The notes under the pieces were generated by a model, which worked only from the letters and a program-made list of their open reading frames with translations, made no database searches and was not told the origin of the DNA. A DNA stretch of 64,000 nt from Hevea brasiliensis (taxonomy: Eukaryota; Streptophyta; Magnoliopsida; Malpighiales; Euphorbiaceae): assembly GCF_030052815.1 (NCBI RefSeq), contig NW_026614811.1:43644-107643 (forward strand), given 5' to 3'. This document shows, piece after piece, positions 22,820-35,067 of the stretch (the stretch's first letter is position 1; each line of letters begins with the position of its first letter). The position numbers were made by a program, and so were the translations under genes.

Positions 22820-23900
22820 TGCTTTATCTAAGTTGATTTTAATTTTCAGCATTTAAATTTTCTGTAATCAACCTCTAGTTCCTTGATCTAAGTTGATTTT
22901 AATTTTCAGTATTTAAATTTCCAGTTAATCAACCTCTGGTTCCTTGATCTAAGTTGATTTTAATTTTTCAGCATTTAAATTTCCTGTTAATCAACCTCTG
23001 GTTCCTTGATCTAAGTTGATTTTAATTTTTCAGCATTTAAATTTCCTGTTAATCAACCTTTGGTTCCTTTATCTAAGTTGATTTTAATTTTTCAGCATTT
23101 AAATTTCCTGTTAATCAACCTCTGGTTCCTTGAACTCAGTTGATTTTATTATCCTGCATTAAAATTTCCGGTTAATCAACCTCGTTCCTTGATCTAAGTT
23201 GATTTTAATTTCCAGCATTTAAATTTCCTGTTAATCAACCTCTGGTTCCTTGATCTAAGTTGATTTTAATTTTCAGCATTTAAATTTCCTGTTAATCAAC
23301 CTCTGGTTCCTTGATCTAAGTTGATTTTAATTTTCAGCATTTAAATTTCCTGTTAATCAACCTCTGGTTCCTTGATCTAAGTTGATTTTAATTTCCCGCA
23401 TTTAAATTTCCTGTTAATCAACCTCTGGTTCCTTGATCTAAGTTGATTTTAATTTCCAGCAATCAACCTCTGGTTCCTTGATCTAAGTTGATTTTAATTT
23501 CCAGTATTTAAATTTCTTGTTAATCAACCTCTGGTTCCTTGATATAAGTTGATTTTAATTTTCAGCATTTAAATTTCCTGTTAATCAACCTCTGGTTCCT
23601 TGATCTAAGTTGATTTTAATTTCCAGCATTTAAATTTCTTGTTAATCAACCTCTGGTTCCTTGATCTAAGTTGATTTTAATTTTCAGCATTTAAATTTCC
23701 TGTTAATCAACCTCTGGTTCCTTGATCTAAGTTGATTTTAATTTCCAACATTTAAATTTCTTGTTAATCAACCTCTGGTTCCTTGATCTAAGTTGATTTT
23801 AATTTTCAGCATTTAAATTTCTTGTTAATCAACCTCTGGTTCCTTGATCTAAGTTGACTTTAATTTTTCAGCATTTAAATTCTTGTTACCAACCTCAGGG
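22820..23900 (+). repeat. 60-bp minisatellite, 18 units
   Basis: Eighteen units of about 60-61 bp repeat the pattern 'aatcaacctctggttccttgat', 'ctaagttgattttaat', 'cagcatttaaatttcctgtt'. Units are highly alike; one (about 23440-23480) is a short 40-bp form lacking the 'atttaaatttcctgtt' part. The unit contains near-complementary 'aatcaac' and 'gttgatt', so each could fold into a small hairpin. Tandem repeats between integrase and the 3' LTR are a known trait of Ogre-type elements. Confidence 0.95.
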
Positions 23901-24044
23901 TCGCTGACCTAAGTAGGCTTTAGTTCCCTAACTTTAATTTCGAAGTTCAAATTTTAATCGCCCAAAATATAGGTATGAATCTTTACATAATCCCTACACG
24001 GGAAAATTTTTCCCTTCAGTAGGAATTATGTAAAGAGGGGCAAC
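23901..24044 (+). other. End of internal region with polypurine tract
   Basis: Just after the minisatellite, TAAAGAGGGGCA (24031-24042) looks like the polypurine tract that primes plus-strand synthesis and lies directly before a 3' LTR. It is followed by CTGTCGAATG, which shares only its first six bases (TGTCGA) with the 5' LTR start. The 3' LTR itself is therefore missing or was replaced. Confidence 0.65.
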
Positions 24045-24051
24045 TGTCGAA

Positions 24052-27000
24052 TGTCCTGTACTTCCGAACTCTAAATAGTGCTACATTCAGTCAGTGAATA
24101 GTACTATTCAAAATCGGGTTAAGGACTAAAAATGATATGAAAATAAATTGAATTAAATGGTATAAAAATTAAAGTGGTCATCTGGTTATGGCTTCATCCG
24201 TATTACCGAAAAAGATTAACTATAACTCGATGAGGGGCATTTTGGTCATTTAACACCTAGAGTTGACTTTTGACTTAAATGTCCACTAAAATGAGTGACA
24301 TTAAAATTTTGAAAATGCATTAAAATATGAAGTATATATATAGAAGAAGAAACAAGGACATAGGTGGAATTAATGAAAAAGGTTAAAATTAAAATTATTA
24401 TAATTAATATTTATATTTTTAATATGGATAAATATGACTAAATAAAGACAAAACTCATTAAATAAGAGTCATTTTCTTCCTTGTTTTCCTTAATGGCTGA
24501 ACCACATGGAGCCTCCCTTTCCACCATTTTTAATTCTCTTAACTTGATTTCACTAAAACTTGATCTTGCACCTTGGAGAAGAGATTGGCAACCAAGAAAG
24601 TGTGAAAATTTGAAGTTTTACAAAGTCAAACTTGGTTAAGTTGAAGGTTAGTGCAAGTACTCACATTCTTCTTTCTTTAATATTTGATAGAAAGTTGAAT
24701 TGAGTTAGAAATTTTTAAAAAATGGAAGAACCAAGTATGAATGGTCATGCATGGTTTTCGGTAGCCATGAGAAAGGGGAGTGTTTGATGGTTTTATTTGA
24801 ATTGAACTTGCCTAGAAATGGTCTTTGATTAGTATATATGAACTAGAACTTAAATTACATGTGAAGTGTGAATTTAAGAAATTGGGAGTTAGGGTTTTAA
24901 ATCAAATTTAGAGATTTTGTGTTGTGGTATGAAATTTACATTGTTGAGATCAATTATTGACTATTTGAAGTTCATTGAATGTGATTTGAAGTTGGTAGTT
25001 AGGTGGAATTGAAGAATTAGAAGTGCCATTTTCTGTGTAAGGAATTCTAGACCCTGAGTCCAAAATGTTTAGGCAGCCATAAGTAGAGCTGCATTGCTCC
25101 AATTGGTGTGAGGCTAATTGGAGATGAAACCTAGGATATAATGCCACTTTATTTATGATGAGACCCTTCCTAGAAACTGAACACAAAATGACCTAAAATT
25201 GGCTTAAATCTGGGTAACCACATGCTGGACCTGAAAAATAACCATATGAACAGTAAATATTCAAATGGCATAACTCACTGTAGGACACTCTAATTGAGCT
25301 AATTTTTAAACCTATGAAAAGCTTAGACATAGGAGAACATTTCATATGAAGAACTTAGAGTCAAATTCTGACCCTAACCCAACCAATTTGCTAGACCAAT
25401 TTGCTCTAGCAAACCTAACAAAACCAAACCTAACCTAAAATTCTGAATTTCAGGATACCTGACCAGTTGTGACAAAAATGTCATAACTCAGTCTCCAAAA
25501 TGGAAAATGTAGTGATTCAAAAGCCAAAATCTTTCTAAGACCTAGAACTATAATTTTGGTGTATTGATTAAAACCCAAAACCAAATGCAACTTAGGGAAT
25601 TTACTAGGACAAATCAGGAATTTCCAATTTGGAAATTCCTGCACCTGAGCAATTGACTATTTGATTTGACATTAGAATGATAATAAGACCATAAATCCTA
25701 GTAGAAAACTCTAATGAAGATGAGCCAATATGATCTGGAAACTTAGGAAACAAAGCTACAACTTTAGTTTAGAAACCTTCCTCCATATTTTAGTGTAAGA
25801 ACCCTAAATATATAATGCAAAACACTGATCTGAATCTGAGATCCTGCAGGTGCAGGGTTCATAAGTCTAGGTCAGTTAAATTGCTATAACTCACCGTACA
25901 TAACTTAAAAAATTGTGATTCTTGAATCTGTGTGTCTAGGATACATAGGAGAACAACTCATATGGAGAACATTAGGCCAAATTATGATTGTAGCTTGTCC
26001 AAATGGCTAGACAAAGTGAGGTTCCGGAATCTGTTAGATTCTGGAACAGCAAGGGGTCAGTGAACCAGACTTGGTAAATTGACTATATCTTGAGCTAAAA
26101 AACTCAAAATTGAGTGATTCAAAAAGGAAATTAAAGTTAACACATTAAGGAATATCTTTGATGAAGAAAGTGAGGTTAAATTTCCACTGTAGACTGGCCT
26201 AATATAACAGTGAACTTAAGTTACAAATTCTGAAATTTTGTAATACTCCTAAAATGACTTGAATTATGGTTGGCAATTAATGCTAATAGCTTAATGAAAT
26301 AAAATGTGGGATCAATATGAATTTGGGGCTTGTGTTCCCATTATGAATGGCATGATCAAGATATAGCATGAATAATGCAATAAATAGTAAATGTAATAAC
26401 ATAATGTAAAGAACAATGCTTAAGGTACTAAGGTGCCCATGTATGCCTAGTTTTATGATTGGTTAGGATGGCATGCCAATAGGGTTCTAATTTGCAGTAT
26501 TGCTTATGGCTCTGTGTCATTCTGTGATTTATGGCTTCTAATGTCATTTTGTGATTTGTGGCTTATAGCCATTCTGTTATTTTTCTGATACACATCGCTT
26601 TATGCCCGATTGATGTTATAGCTCTTTAGCTATTCTGTTGCACACCTGGCAGACACTATGTGACCGATGGTGTGATGGCCTAAGGTACTTGATACCCAGT
26701 ACTAGATTACCCGTTTATCTAATCCAGTCAATCTGTATAGGTTCCTTAGGCATTAAAATAAGTCTTAAAAATTCAATAATAAATAATGAATAGAAAAACT
26801 AATAAATTAAGTATATTACAAATAGTTATCAAAAATACATTCTGTGTCGCATAATGACATAATTTCTTTGTTTCTAATTATTTGGTTTATTTTTACATTA
26901 TTATTGCACCATTAAGTGTTATGCTTAGAGCGTTACTTTTTGCTACGCGTAGGTACTGGAGAGAAGGAAAAGGCCCAGTAGGCGACTGACTAGGATTACT

Positions 27001-27496
27001 TGGAGAGCAGATTGCATTGTGTCAACTGTGTCAACTGTGTCACCTCACTGCAGTGCATAGGTAGGGTCCATCTAGCTGATGTATTTTATTTTTTATCATT
27101 GTAATTAATTATTAAGCATGTAATGTATATTAAGAATTTGTATTCATGTGTATATTATTGTAGATTAATGAAGTTTGTAAATTTCATATCTAAACTGAGT
27201 ATGAATGGAATGAGTACGATTTGAAATTTTGAATGGATGATGAAATTATGAGATGATGAATGAACTTTAAATCTATAATTATTGATGAAAAATTTTAACA
27301 GGTGGGAAAATCATCAAATGTTAATAAAAAAAATAGAGAAAATTTTGTCAGTTTTTCCATTTGATTTCTTTTAAAATTTAAAATAATAAATGGAATAAAA
27401 TTACCAAGGAATAAAGTAAGATCAAATAAGGTGCTCCAGCACAGAGTGTGGCATACCTCGCTCGGCTACACTATAGACCGGGTAAGGGGTGTTACA
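24052..27496 (+). mobile_element. Third long LTR-like element, copy 3
   Basis: This is a diverged relative of 16476-20941. It shares the 'gaggggcattttggtcattt' block (24230), the 'gccataa', 'catatgaagaac' and 'ttagac' repeat phrases (25080-26200), the 'ggcatgccaatagggt' tail block (26470) and the end 'ggctacactatagaccgggtaaggggtgttaca'-like region, which closes at 27496. No ORF has coding character. Its left edge abuts the Ogre polypurine region and no target duplication is evident (TCGAA left, GTTTC right). A rearrangement at one end is likely. Confidence 0.7.
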
Positions 27497-28099
27497 GTTT
27501 CTGTACTACTTTCACCAAACTCCAATTTATCTGTGGTCGCAGTGACTCATTGGACTGTTCCTCTTGTTCGCTCGCCGTGACTTGTTCTTTTTTTCTTCTC
27601 AAGTTATTATTTGTTAATCGAGCGATTTCCTATCTAGTTTCCTTAGCTTTGGTCGGATCTGCTTCTATGACCCTTCCTGCTTTTGGGGCAGATGTCTTTG
27701 GTGGGGCACTGGTTCCGGAAAGCAATTTGGGCCTCTATCTCCTGAATGCATAGGTACACTTGGTCTGGTGCCATTCCTTGGAATGGATTTTGTTGACCTG
27801 GGATGATGACATTTTGTGGTGGGACTTGTGCTTCAAATGGGATTATAGGTGTGGCCATGTTTAGGATCATGTATGCCGCAGGCTGATCTCCTCCCTGTGT
27901 GGGGTTAATGGATATGATGCTTTTGTTTGGGGTCCTCAGATCTGTAGCCATTAAGAAAGAAGAACACAAATATCGCAGAAACAATTAGGACCAAGAATTA
28001 GAGACTACTAGTAGCAGAAAAAAGTAATGAAAAGAAGAGGAATGATCTCAGATGTAAGTATTTCAGCCGGTAATCTGAGTTTCTCACAGACGGTGCCAT
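27497..28099 (-). pseudogene. gag 5' fragment and primer site of a second gypsy element
   Basis: Read on the minus strand, a primer-site-like ATGGCACCGTCTGTGAG (about 28083-28099) directly follows an LTR end. It resembles the TGGCGCCGTCTGTGGG site found in many plant gypsy elements. A short Pro/Gln-rich frame follows (MATDLRTPNKS at about 27951, then PPQNVIIPGQQNPFQGM) to a stop at 27643, as in the N-terminal part of retroelement gag proteins. The fragment is cut at 27496 by the end of element copy 3. It has no domain that I can name with certainty. Confidence 0.55.
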
Positions 28100-28657
28100 T
28101 GATGCTACCGAAAGTCCACGAATCCTGGTCCTATTGCTACGTAGTCGTGCAATAAGAGAAAAAGTGAAGTGGATGGCCTACTAACAGGCCAGTCCGATGC
28201 TCAAATCAGAGATCTTGATTAAGAGAGTATTCAGAGAGTATTTAGTTGAAAAGAATTACAAAGTGAGTATGCATACCTGTTTCTGACCATTTCGTTGGTA
28301 TTTATAGTCTTTTTAGGGAAAGAGTCATTGCTTCATTTACGGCAGTGATTTTGGCTAAATTTCTAAAATTATCTCCATGAAATCTGCTCTTTCCATGATT
28401 TCAAGCGTGATTATTGCTCAGTCTGTGAGATCCGGGTTTTGCTTGATAATTATCGTGGTTGTTGCTCAGTATGGCTTTTGTTCACCTTTTTGGGCAAACG
28501 AAGGTTTGTTCGGTCTTGTTTTGCTAGGCTCGTTAGACCTTTTGATCTACATAGTGTTCGACTTTTTGACTACCACGCTGAAAGCATTTCTGACTTTAAC
28601 TTCCACATTATACATAAATTTGACTATTTGACTTTGGTTTTTGGACTAGTAGTATCA
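28100..28657 (-). mobile_element. 558-bp LTR of the second gypsy element
   Basis: On the minus strand it starts TGATACTAC (28657-28649) and ends GTAGCATCA (28108-28100), an inverted pair with one mismatch. A TATA box (CTATAAATACC, near 28298-28308) lies inside and a primer-site-like sequence follows directly. It forms the right edge of the 28-kb retroelement stack, next to the resumed duplicated block. Confidence 0.65.
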
Positions 28658-30080
28658 AAATTATAAATTTTTCTATATTTATCTTAAGTTAATTAAATTC
28701 TTTAGAATAGTTTAAATATTATGAAAATATAAATTTTAGTCTCCATGTGCGACTAGACCAAAATATATTTAAAATTTCATAAATTGGTATAAAAACTTTT
28801 ACAACCACTGCTACATGCATGTAAACAAACCATAATTTATTATCTTATTAATATCAACAACACCAACTACTCATCAAATATTCGAAAACCAAATTGAATT
28901 ATTTCATACCTACGCGCACAGAAAGACCTTTGTCTTTCTCCACTAGAACATAAGCAAACAGTAGCAACAAACAACAACCTAATACTTGTTATTGAGAGCT
29001 AACTTCTAAGATAGCTAGAAGAGATTGACTTCTCTAATATCAGATTATGCATTAGTTACAGTACATAAATAAGCATGCACGCATGAGGAGCTCATTTGGT
29101 GGCTGTGGAATCCATTGCAATGCCATCATCTATTTTTCCTTTGCTTTTCTTGCTTTCTGTTTCGCTACCATTAAAGCTAGAAAGAGTAACCTTCTCTTTT
29201 GGTACTTCGTTGGTCAGTGGAGGCTTCCCATTACTGGGCTTTGGCCGACTTGGTGTAGCAAATTTTCTGATACGCAAAGGAAAAACATTTTTAACACTAT
29301 GTTAATATATATTGATTTGAAATTTGATATGCATGACTTACATGATTTGAACAGTAGTAAAAGTTACAATAAATAAATAACTAGACCTACATGATCATAG
29401 TTTTACTGCTGAGACTGCTGGAAGTGATCATTGGAAGCAAGGCCTTATGAATAAAGCTACCCGCTAGGGCCATGAAGAAGTATAAAGGAGGGAAAAAAAA
29501 TTTATCTTGCTCTAATGCTCTCAAAATAACTCAGAAGTCTATGCTATAACGAGCTTATTAGCTTGTGAGTCCCAAATGATGAGCTCAAAGGCAGTACTTG
29601 CAATGGCAGCCTCCATTGACTCCGTAGTAAACAGCGAAAAAAAAACATGCAAATGGGATCATATGTATTTTAACTTCTTCCATGTGGCCCTAATTCTTGC
29701 ATGATTACTCCTTAGTGGAATTGCTTTTTCTTTCATTTCATTTTTAACTTTTTCATCTCATTGGACATTGTAATATAATTGATATTATAAAATTGCTTTA
29801 TGTTATTCATGTGTGTTGGATTTGCTTTCCCACGTGATCACTTGGAAAATTCTAGCATGTATCTGTCGTAAATGAAATGACTCAATCCATAATTAAAAAG
29901 GAAAAAAGCATTCACATGATTTACTTTGACAGAATTAAAAATATGAATAGTTACTTGCTACAAACTTGACCACAATAAAAGGGATAACAAATAATCCCAA
30001 TAGACAAAATGGCTAACGTATACATGAGATGTTTTCAATTAAAAAGTGAGATAGATATGATCTTTTTGGAATTAATAAGT
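28658..30080. repeat. Segmental duplication copy I, right part
   Basis: This part matches 33524-34880, from 'aattataaattt' through 'cccaatagacaaaatggcta' and 'aaagtgagat'. Copy I keeps about 70 bp near 29015 that copy II lacks, and there are many small indels. Beyond about 30080 the copies have nothing in common. It contains the terminal exons of an unrecognised gene on the minus strand. Confidence 0.85.
29092..29610 (-). pseudogene. 3'-terminal exons of an unrecognised gene, copy I
   Basis: On the minus strand three exon-like pieces occur in order. The first is near 29610-29540, with STAFELII and QANKLVIA ending in TAG. The second is near 29480-29402, with MALAGSFIHKALLPM and SSKTMI. The last begins after a TTTGCGTATCAG acceptor near 29269 and has RPKPSNGKPP, ETESKKSKGKIDDG and the end DSTATK (stop 29092-29094). 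Splicing the last two keeps the frame. Copy II keeps the same frames with a few changes, which argues for selection before the duplication. The first piece ends in a stop in both copies, so the gene may be broken or the exon may end earlier. I do not recognise the protein. Confidence 0.4.
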
Positions 30081-30683
30081 ACAAAAGGTATTGAAATACA
30101 TAATATTCTCTTTGATGTCTTAAAGTTTTGATTCCATGATCATGATGACTACCTTGAGGAATATATAAAGACCCTTTATATATTGATTTGTACATCTAAA
30201 ATATAACTAAATTATTAAGAGTCTCATATTTAAAAATTACAAACTAACAGTAGAGGATTAACTATTTAATTGATTAATTCTAATATTTTAATAATAATTA
30301 ATTTAAACTCAAGTAAGTTCATCTCATATTTTACAGATTTTTAACTCAATTCACTCATTCACTTTTACCATTCAATTCAGTTAAGTGATATAATTTAGTA
30401 TTTCTATGACTATATATGTACGGTTAGTAAGATTCATTGGGGGAAAAGCTAGCTATTGTATAGCCATCCCTTTTCATCCTTTTAAATCTTTATGAAAATA
30501 GATGGCATAGTTAGTAGCTCCAATTCAGAGTGAGGTCACTTAGACATATTCTTCCAACTCAACCGACGCTGAGTTAAAGTTTACAACAGCAAACTCCACA
30601 CTAGTTTCTTGAAAAAGTGGTACCTCGATGGGCTTTTTTATCAATGGTTACTGTAACAGGAAAAAAATTATACAAGAAAAAAG
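30081..30683. other. AT-rich spacer, no gene
   Basis: I see no gene, RNA or clear repeat. This sequence has no partner in copy II of the duplication. Confidence 0.5.
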
Positions 30684-32080
30684 ATGAGTTTTAACTTAAT
30701 TATTAAAATAGATTAAATTTTACTGAGATCGCTAATTTATAGATGGAACTCTTTTTTAAAGAGTGCATAGACAATAGGACGCAACTAAGTAGCATCCATT
30801 TTGGACAATGAGATACTACTTAGCGTACCATAATAAAATAAAAAATTAATTAAAAATAAATAATAATAAAATACAATATAATAATAATTTAGTCTTTAAA
30901 TTTTATTTAAATTTATAATTTGTTAGTTCCTATAATTTTTAAACTAACTAGTTTAGTCTCTACATTTTAATAAATATACAAATTATTTTTTACTGTTAGA
31001 ATTTCAGTTAAATTATCATTAATTTTAATAAAAATACTAAAATGCCTTAAACTTTATTTTTAATTTTAAAATAATTTAGCTATTAAGATTTTATTTTATT
31101 AACAATTTAATTTTTGGGGTTTTGTGTAATAGGTTTATCCTGGTAATTTAGTTATTGATATTTTAATAAATCTATAAATTAGTCATTATCATTATAATCA
31201 CCATTAATTTTCTATTAAATTTAGCAAAAATAACAAACATGTCTTTAACTCTCTTCTCAATCCGAAAATAATTTAATATATGATATTTTATTTTATTAAC
31301 AATTTGTGTCTAGATTCATATTTTATTTTTTTTCTTTTTTTGTTATATTAACAACATAATATAATATATGAAAAAAAAATTATATATATATATATATATT
31401 AAAATAATAGTGACAAATATAATTTTATAAAATTATAATAGCTTATTTGTAAATAGTTATAATATTTAAGAATTAATTTGTAAAATATATGAATGATTTT
31501 ATAATTAACCAAAATTTTTAAAAATTTTAAAGTAATTAATTCATATTTTTAATAATTATAATTTAAATTTAAAAATTTTAATTTAATGAGACCCACATTT
31601 TAAAAATATAAGAACTAAATTGCTAATAAAATAAAATCTCAATAAATAAATTATTAATAAAATAAAATATCAAGGACTAAACTTTTTTAAAATTAAAAAT
31701 AAAATTAAGGATATTTTTATTAAAATTAATAATAAATTAACTGAAATTCTAATAATGAGAAATAACTTGTATATTTATTAAATAAATTGTAGATTTAAAT
31801 AAACTTTAGTGACTAAATTGTGATTTACTCATTATTATATTATATTATATTATATTTTATATTATTATATTATAATGATATTATGTTTCATTATTATTTA
31901 TTTTAAATTAATGAGTTAATTAATTTTTTATTTTGTTATGGGCCGCTACTTTAAGTAGCATCCCATTGTCCTTGCCGCTTACAGTAGCGTCCTATTATTT
32001 ATGCGTAATTTAAAATAGCATCTTATCTACAAATTAACTTATTTAAATTTCATCTTTTTTAGTAATTAAGTTGAAACTCA
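30684..32080. mobile_element. 1.4-kb fold-back DNA element
   Basis: The two ends are long inverted repeats. On the left are GAGTTTTAACTTAATTA, 'aataggacgc' and 'aaaataaaaaattaattaa' (30686-30855). On the right the reverse complement shows GAGTTTCAACTTAATTA, 'aataggacgc' and the same 'aaaataaaaaattaattaa' in the same order. Similarity continues inward through 'ttttattaaaattaat' stretches, so almost the whole element is one imperfect palindrome. There is no ORF. This is the form of fold-back or Mutator-like non-autonomous elements. I could not find a clean target duplication. Confidence 0.75.
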
Positions 32081-32209
32081 CTCTTTACATTATTTTTTCT
32101 CTAACTCCCATTTGAAAAAAAGGGCCCTAACTCGAGCGGTTTGTACTTGTTGCTAATTGGGTTCGCAGAGGAGTGAATTGCGTAGCAATTGTCGAAACTC
32201 AAATGGGTT

Positions 32210-34880
32210 CTGTAGATATAACAATTACTGAAGTGTAAGATTGAGCAACTGAATGCTAAGACAGCCATTGTCTCATTCGAAGCAGCTATTTTTCCTAATC
32301 AAAACCATACACGACTCCTTGGGATCAAAATTATTGGCCACCTAATCGAAATAACATAAACTGATACAAAGAGAGTTAGAGGATAGAAGATTTGATGAAG
32401 AGAGGGAGTTAAAAAAAAATATATCTTGTGAAAGCATATTGGGAGCATCTATTTCGTCGGATTGGTGAGGCATGGATGGAAGAAATAAAATATTTACGCA
32501 TTGAAGGAAATGTAGAGAGGAAAAAAAAAAGAAATTTAATTTTTTGTTTGGATGTTAAACATATATAGCAACGGGTAGGGTATCAACGAAAATCATTCTA
32601 TTAGAATCCAATTAATATTATTGAAATTTAAACCAATTTCAAACTCAATTAAAATTTATTTGTAACTATTCGAATTTGTCCTAAACATGATGATTATTAT
32701 CTGAAAAATATCAAAATCTATTTGAATTTATATATTTTAATTATAATCTACATAAAAATTATTTTTTATTAATAATTTATAGTTTAAAAGTTTTATAATT
32801 GAATAAAATATTTAAATTCTATTTATTTAAAATAAAAATTTATAAATATTATTATATAATATATATATTTTTTATATTTAATTAAATATGTATAAAAGAG
32901 TTTAAGTAACAGATACTCGACATGTGAAATTCGAATCCGAACCCATCACACGTATTATTTTTTAAAATCAAACTCAATTATATACTATTCAAATCTGTCC
33001 TATTAGAATTTAGTCAAGTCAATTATCCGCAATAATCAAACCTGCTGCCATCTCCAATATCAAATATAAATATAGGAGACAAAGAGAGAAAAATGAGAAA
33101 AAAAAGTATTTATCAACTCTTCATAATTAACTCAAAATATTTCCCTCCCGACTAAAGGTAAATGAAGGGAAATAAGTGTTATTTATGTTAAATATTTAAA
33201 TATCCTAACATAAAGAAAAAAAAAATGGGATATAATAATAATTTTTTTATAAGGAATTTTTTTTTTATTATTTTAATAATTTATCCAAACAAAACAAATA
33301 TTTTTCCTTCATTTTTCCAGTGTAATTTCTTCTCATACATAGGTAAACGAGCTACTTTAGAGTATTTTTAACCTTAAAAAATTTCTCGACTAATGGGATT
33401 TTTTAAATTTATTTGGATAGAAGAATCTCAAATTTTAATGAAAGTAAAAGAAATAAAATAGTTTAATTTCTAAAATATAGGAATAAATTGTTAACAATAA
33501 TAAAATCTGGCCATCTAATTATAAATTTTCCTTTTTTTTATCTTAAGTTAATTAAATTCTTTAAAATAGTTTAATTATTATGAAAATATAAAATTTAGTC
33601 TCTATGTGCGACTAGACCAAAAATATAAATACAAATAAAATTTCATAAATACGCATAAAAACTTTTACAACCACTACTACATGCACGTAAATTAACCATA
33701 TTTTATTATCTTAATAATATCAACAACACCAACGACTCATCAAATATTCCAAAACTAAATTAAATTATTTCACACCTACGCACACAGAATGACCTTTGTC
33801 TTTCTCGACCAAAACATAAGCAAACAGTAGTAACAAACAACAACCTAATACTTGTTATTGAGAGCTAACTTCTAAGATAGCTTGAAGAGATTATGCATTA
33901 GACACGGTACATAAATAAGCATGCACGCATGAGGAGCTCATTTGGTGGCTGTGGAATCCATTGCAATGCCATCATCTATTTTTCCTTTGCTTTTCTTGCT
34001 TTCTGTTTCACTACTATTGAAGCTAGAACGAGCAGCCTTCTCTTTTGGCACTTCGTTGGTCTGGGGAGGCTTCCCATTACTGGGCTTTGGCCGGCTTGGT
34101 GCAGCAAAGCTTCTGATACACAAAGGAAAACATTTTTAACACTATGTTAATATATATATTGACTTGAAATTTGATATGCATGACTTACATGATTTGAACA
34201 GTAGTAAAAGTTAAAATAAATAAATAACTAGACCTACATGATCATAGTTTTACTGCTGAGCCTGCTGGAAATGATCATTGGAAGCAAGGCCTTATGAATA
34301 AAGCTACCCGCTAGAGCCATGAAGAAACTAAAGGAGAAAAAATAATCTTGCTTAAATGCTCTCTCAAGTCTCAATAACTCAGGAGTCTATACTATAATGA
34401 GCTTATTAGCTTGTGAGTTCGAAATGATGAGCTCAAAGGCAGTACTTATAATGGCAGCCTGCATTGACACCACAGTAAACAGTTCAAAGAAAAATATGCT
34501 AATGGGACCGTACATTTTAATTTATTCCATGCATGGGGCCCTAATGCTTGCATGATTGCTCTTAGTGGAATTTGCTTTTTCTTTCATTTCATTTTTAACT
34601 TTTTCATCTCATTGGACATTGTCATATAATTTATATTATAAAATTGCTTATATTATCCATGTGTGTTGGATATGCATTCCCACGTGATATTTTTTATGAC
34701 TTGGAAAATATCCTAGTTTGTACCTACCGCAAATGAAATGACTGAATCCATATTTAAAACTTGACCCCAATAAAAGGGATGACAGACACTTCCAATAGAC
34801 AAAATGGCTATTGTACATAAGAGATGTTTTAAATTATAAAGTGAGATTAATGCGATTCCTTCTGGAATTTTTTTAAACCC
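32210..34880. repeat. Segmental duplication copy II
   Basis: This copy holds both matching parts in close order: 32212-32572 (matching 200-560) and 33524-34880 (matching 28658-30080). The 950 bp between them (32573-33523) are AT-rich, with no gene seen and no partner in copy I, where retroelements now stand. It therefore shows the arrangement before the retroelements arrived, unless that segment was itself inserted here. Confidence 0.8.
33938..34485 (-). pseudogene. 3'-terminal exons of an unrecognised gene, copy II
   Basis: The pieces are the same, and in the same order, as in copy I: STAFELII-QANKLII (near 34480-34395), MALAGSFIHKALLPM (near 34322-34250), and after a TGTATCAG acceptor the last exon with RPKPSNGKPP, ETESKKSKGKIDDG and DSTATK (stop 33938-33940). 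The two copies differ at several residues (for example PLTNEV versus PQTNEV) but keep length and frame. The upstream exons are not in the window. The family is not recognised. Confidence 0.4.
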
Positions 34881-34974
34881 GGGTCCGATGTTTAAATCAG
34901 TGAAGATAAAGGGTTAAAAGTTTAAGATCGAACTGAGATAAATCGGACTTCAATCGATAAATTATTAAACAAAG

Positions 34975-34975
<1 letters not shown>

Positions 34976-35022
<47 letters not shown>

Positions 35023-35067
35023 GAAGATTTTTCATAAATCAATAATAATAATAATAATAATAATAAT
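34976..35067. repeat. TA and AAT microsatellites
   Basis: A pure TA run (about 34976-35021) is followed by an AAT run (about 35041-35067). Both are simple replication-slippage repeats in AT-rich DNA. Confidence 0.95.

Noticed and set aside
22820..23900. Regular 60-bp repeats as a CRISPR array
   Set aside because: The whole unit is repeated without unique spacers, and the context is a plant retroelement.
28377..28666. Hydrophobic plus-strand ORFs
   Set aside because: They lie inside the minus-strand 558-bp LTR and have no known relatives that I recognise.
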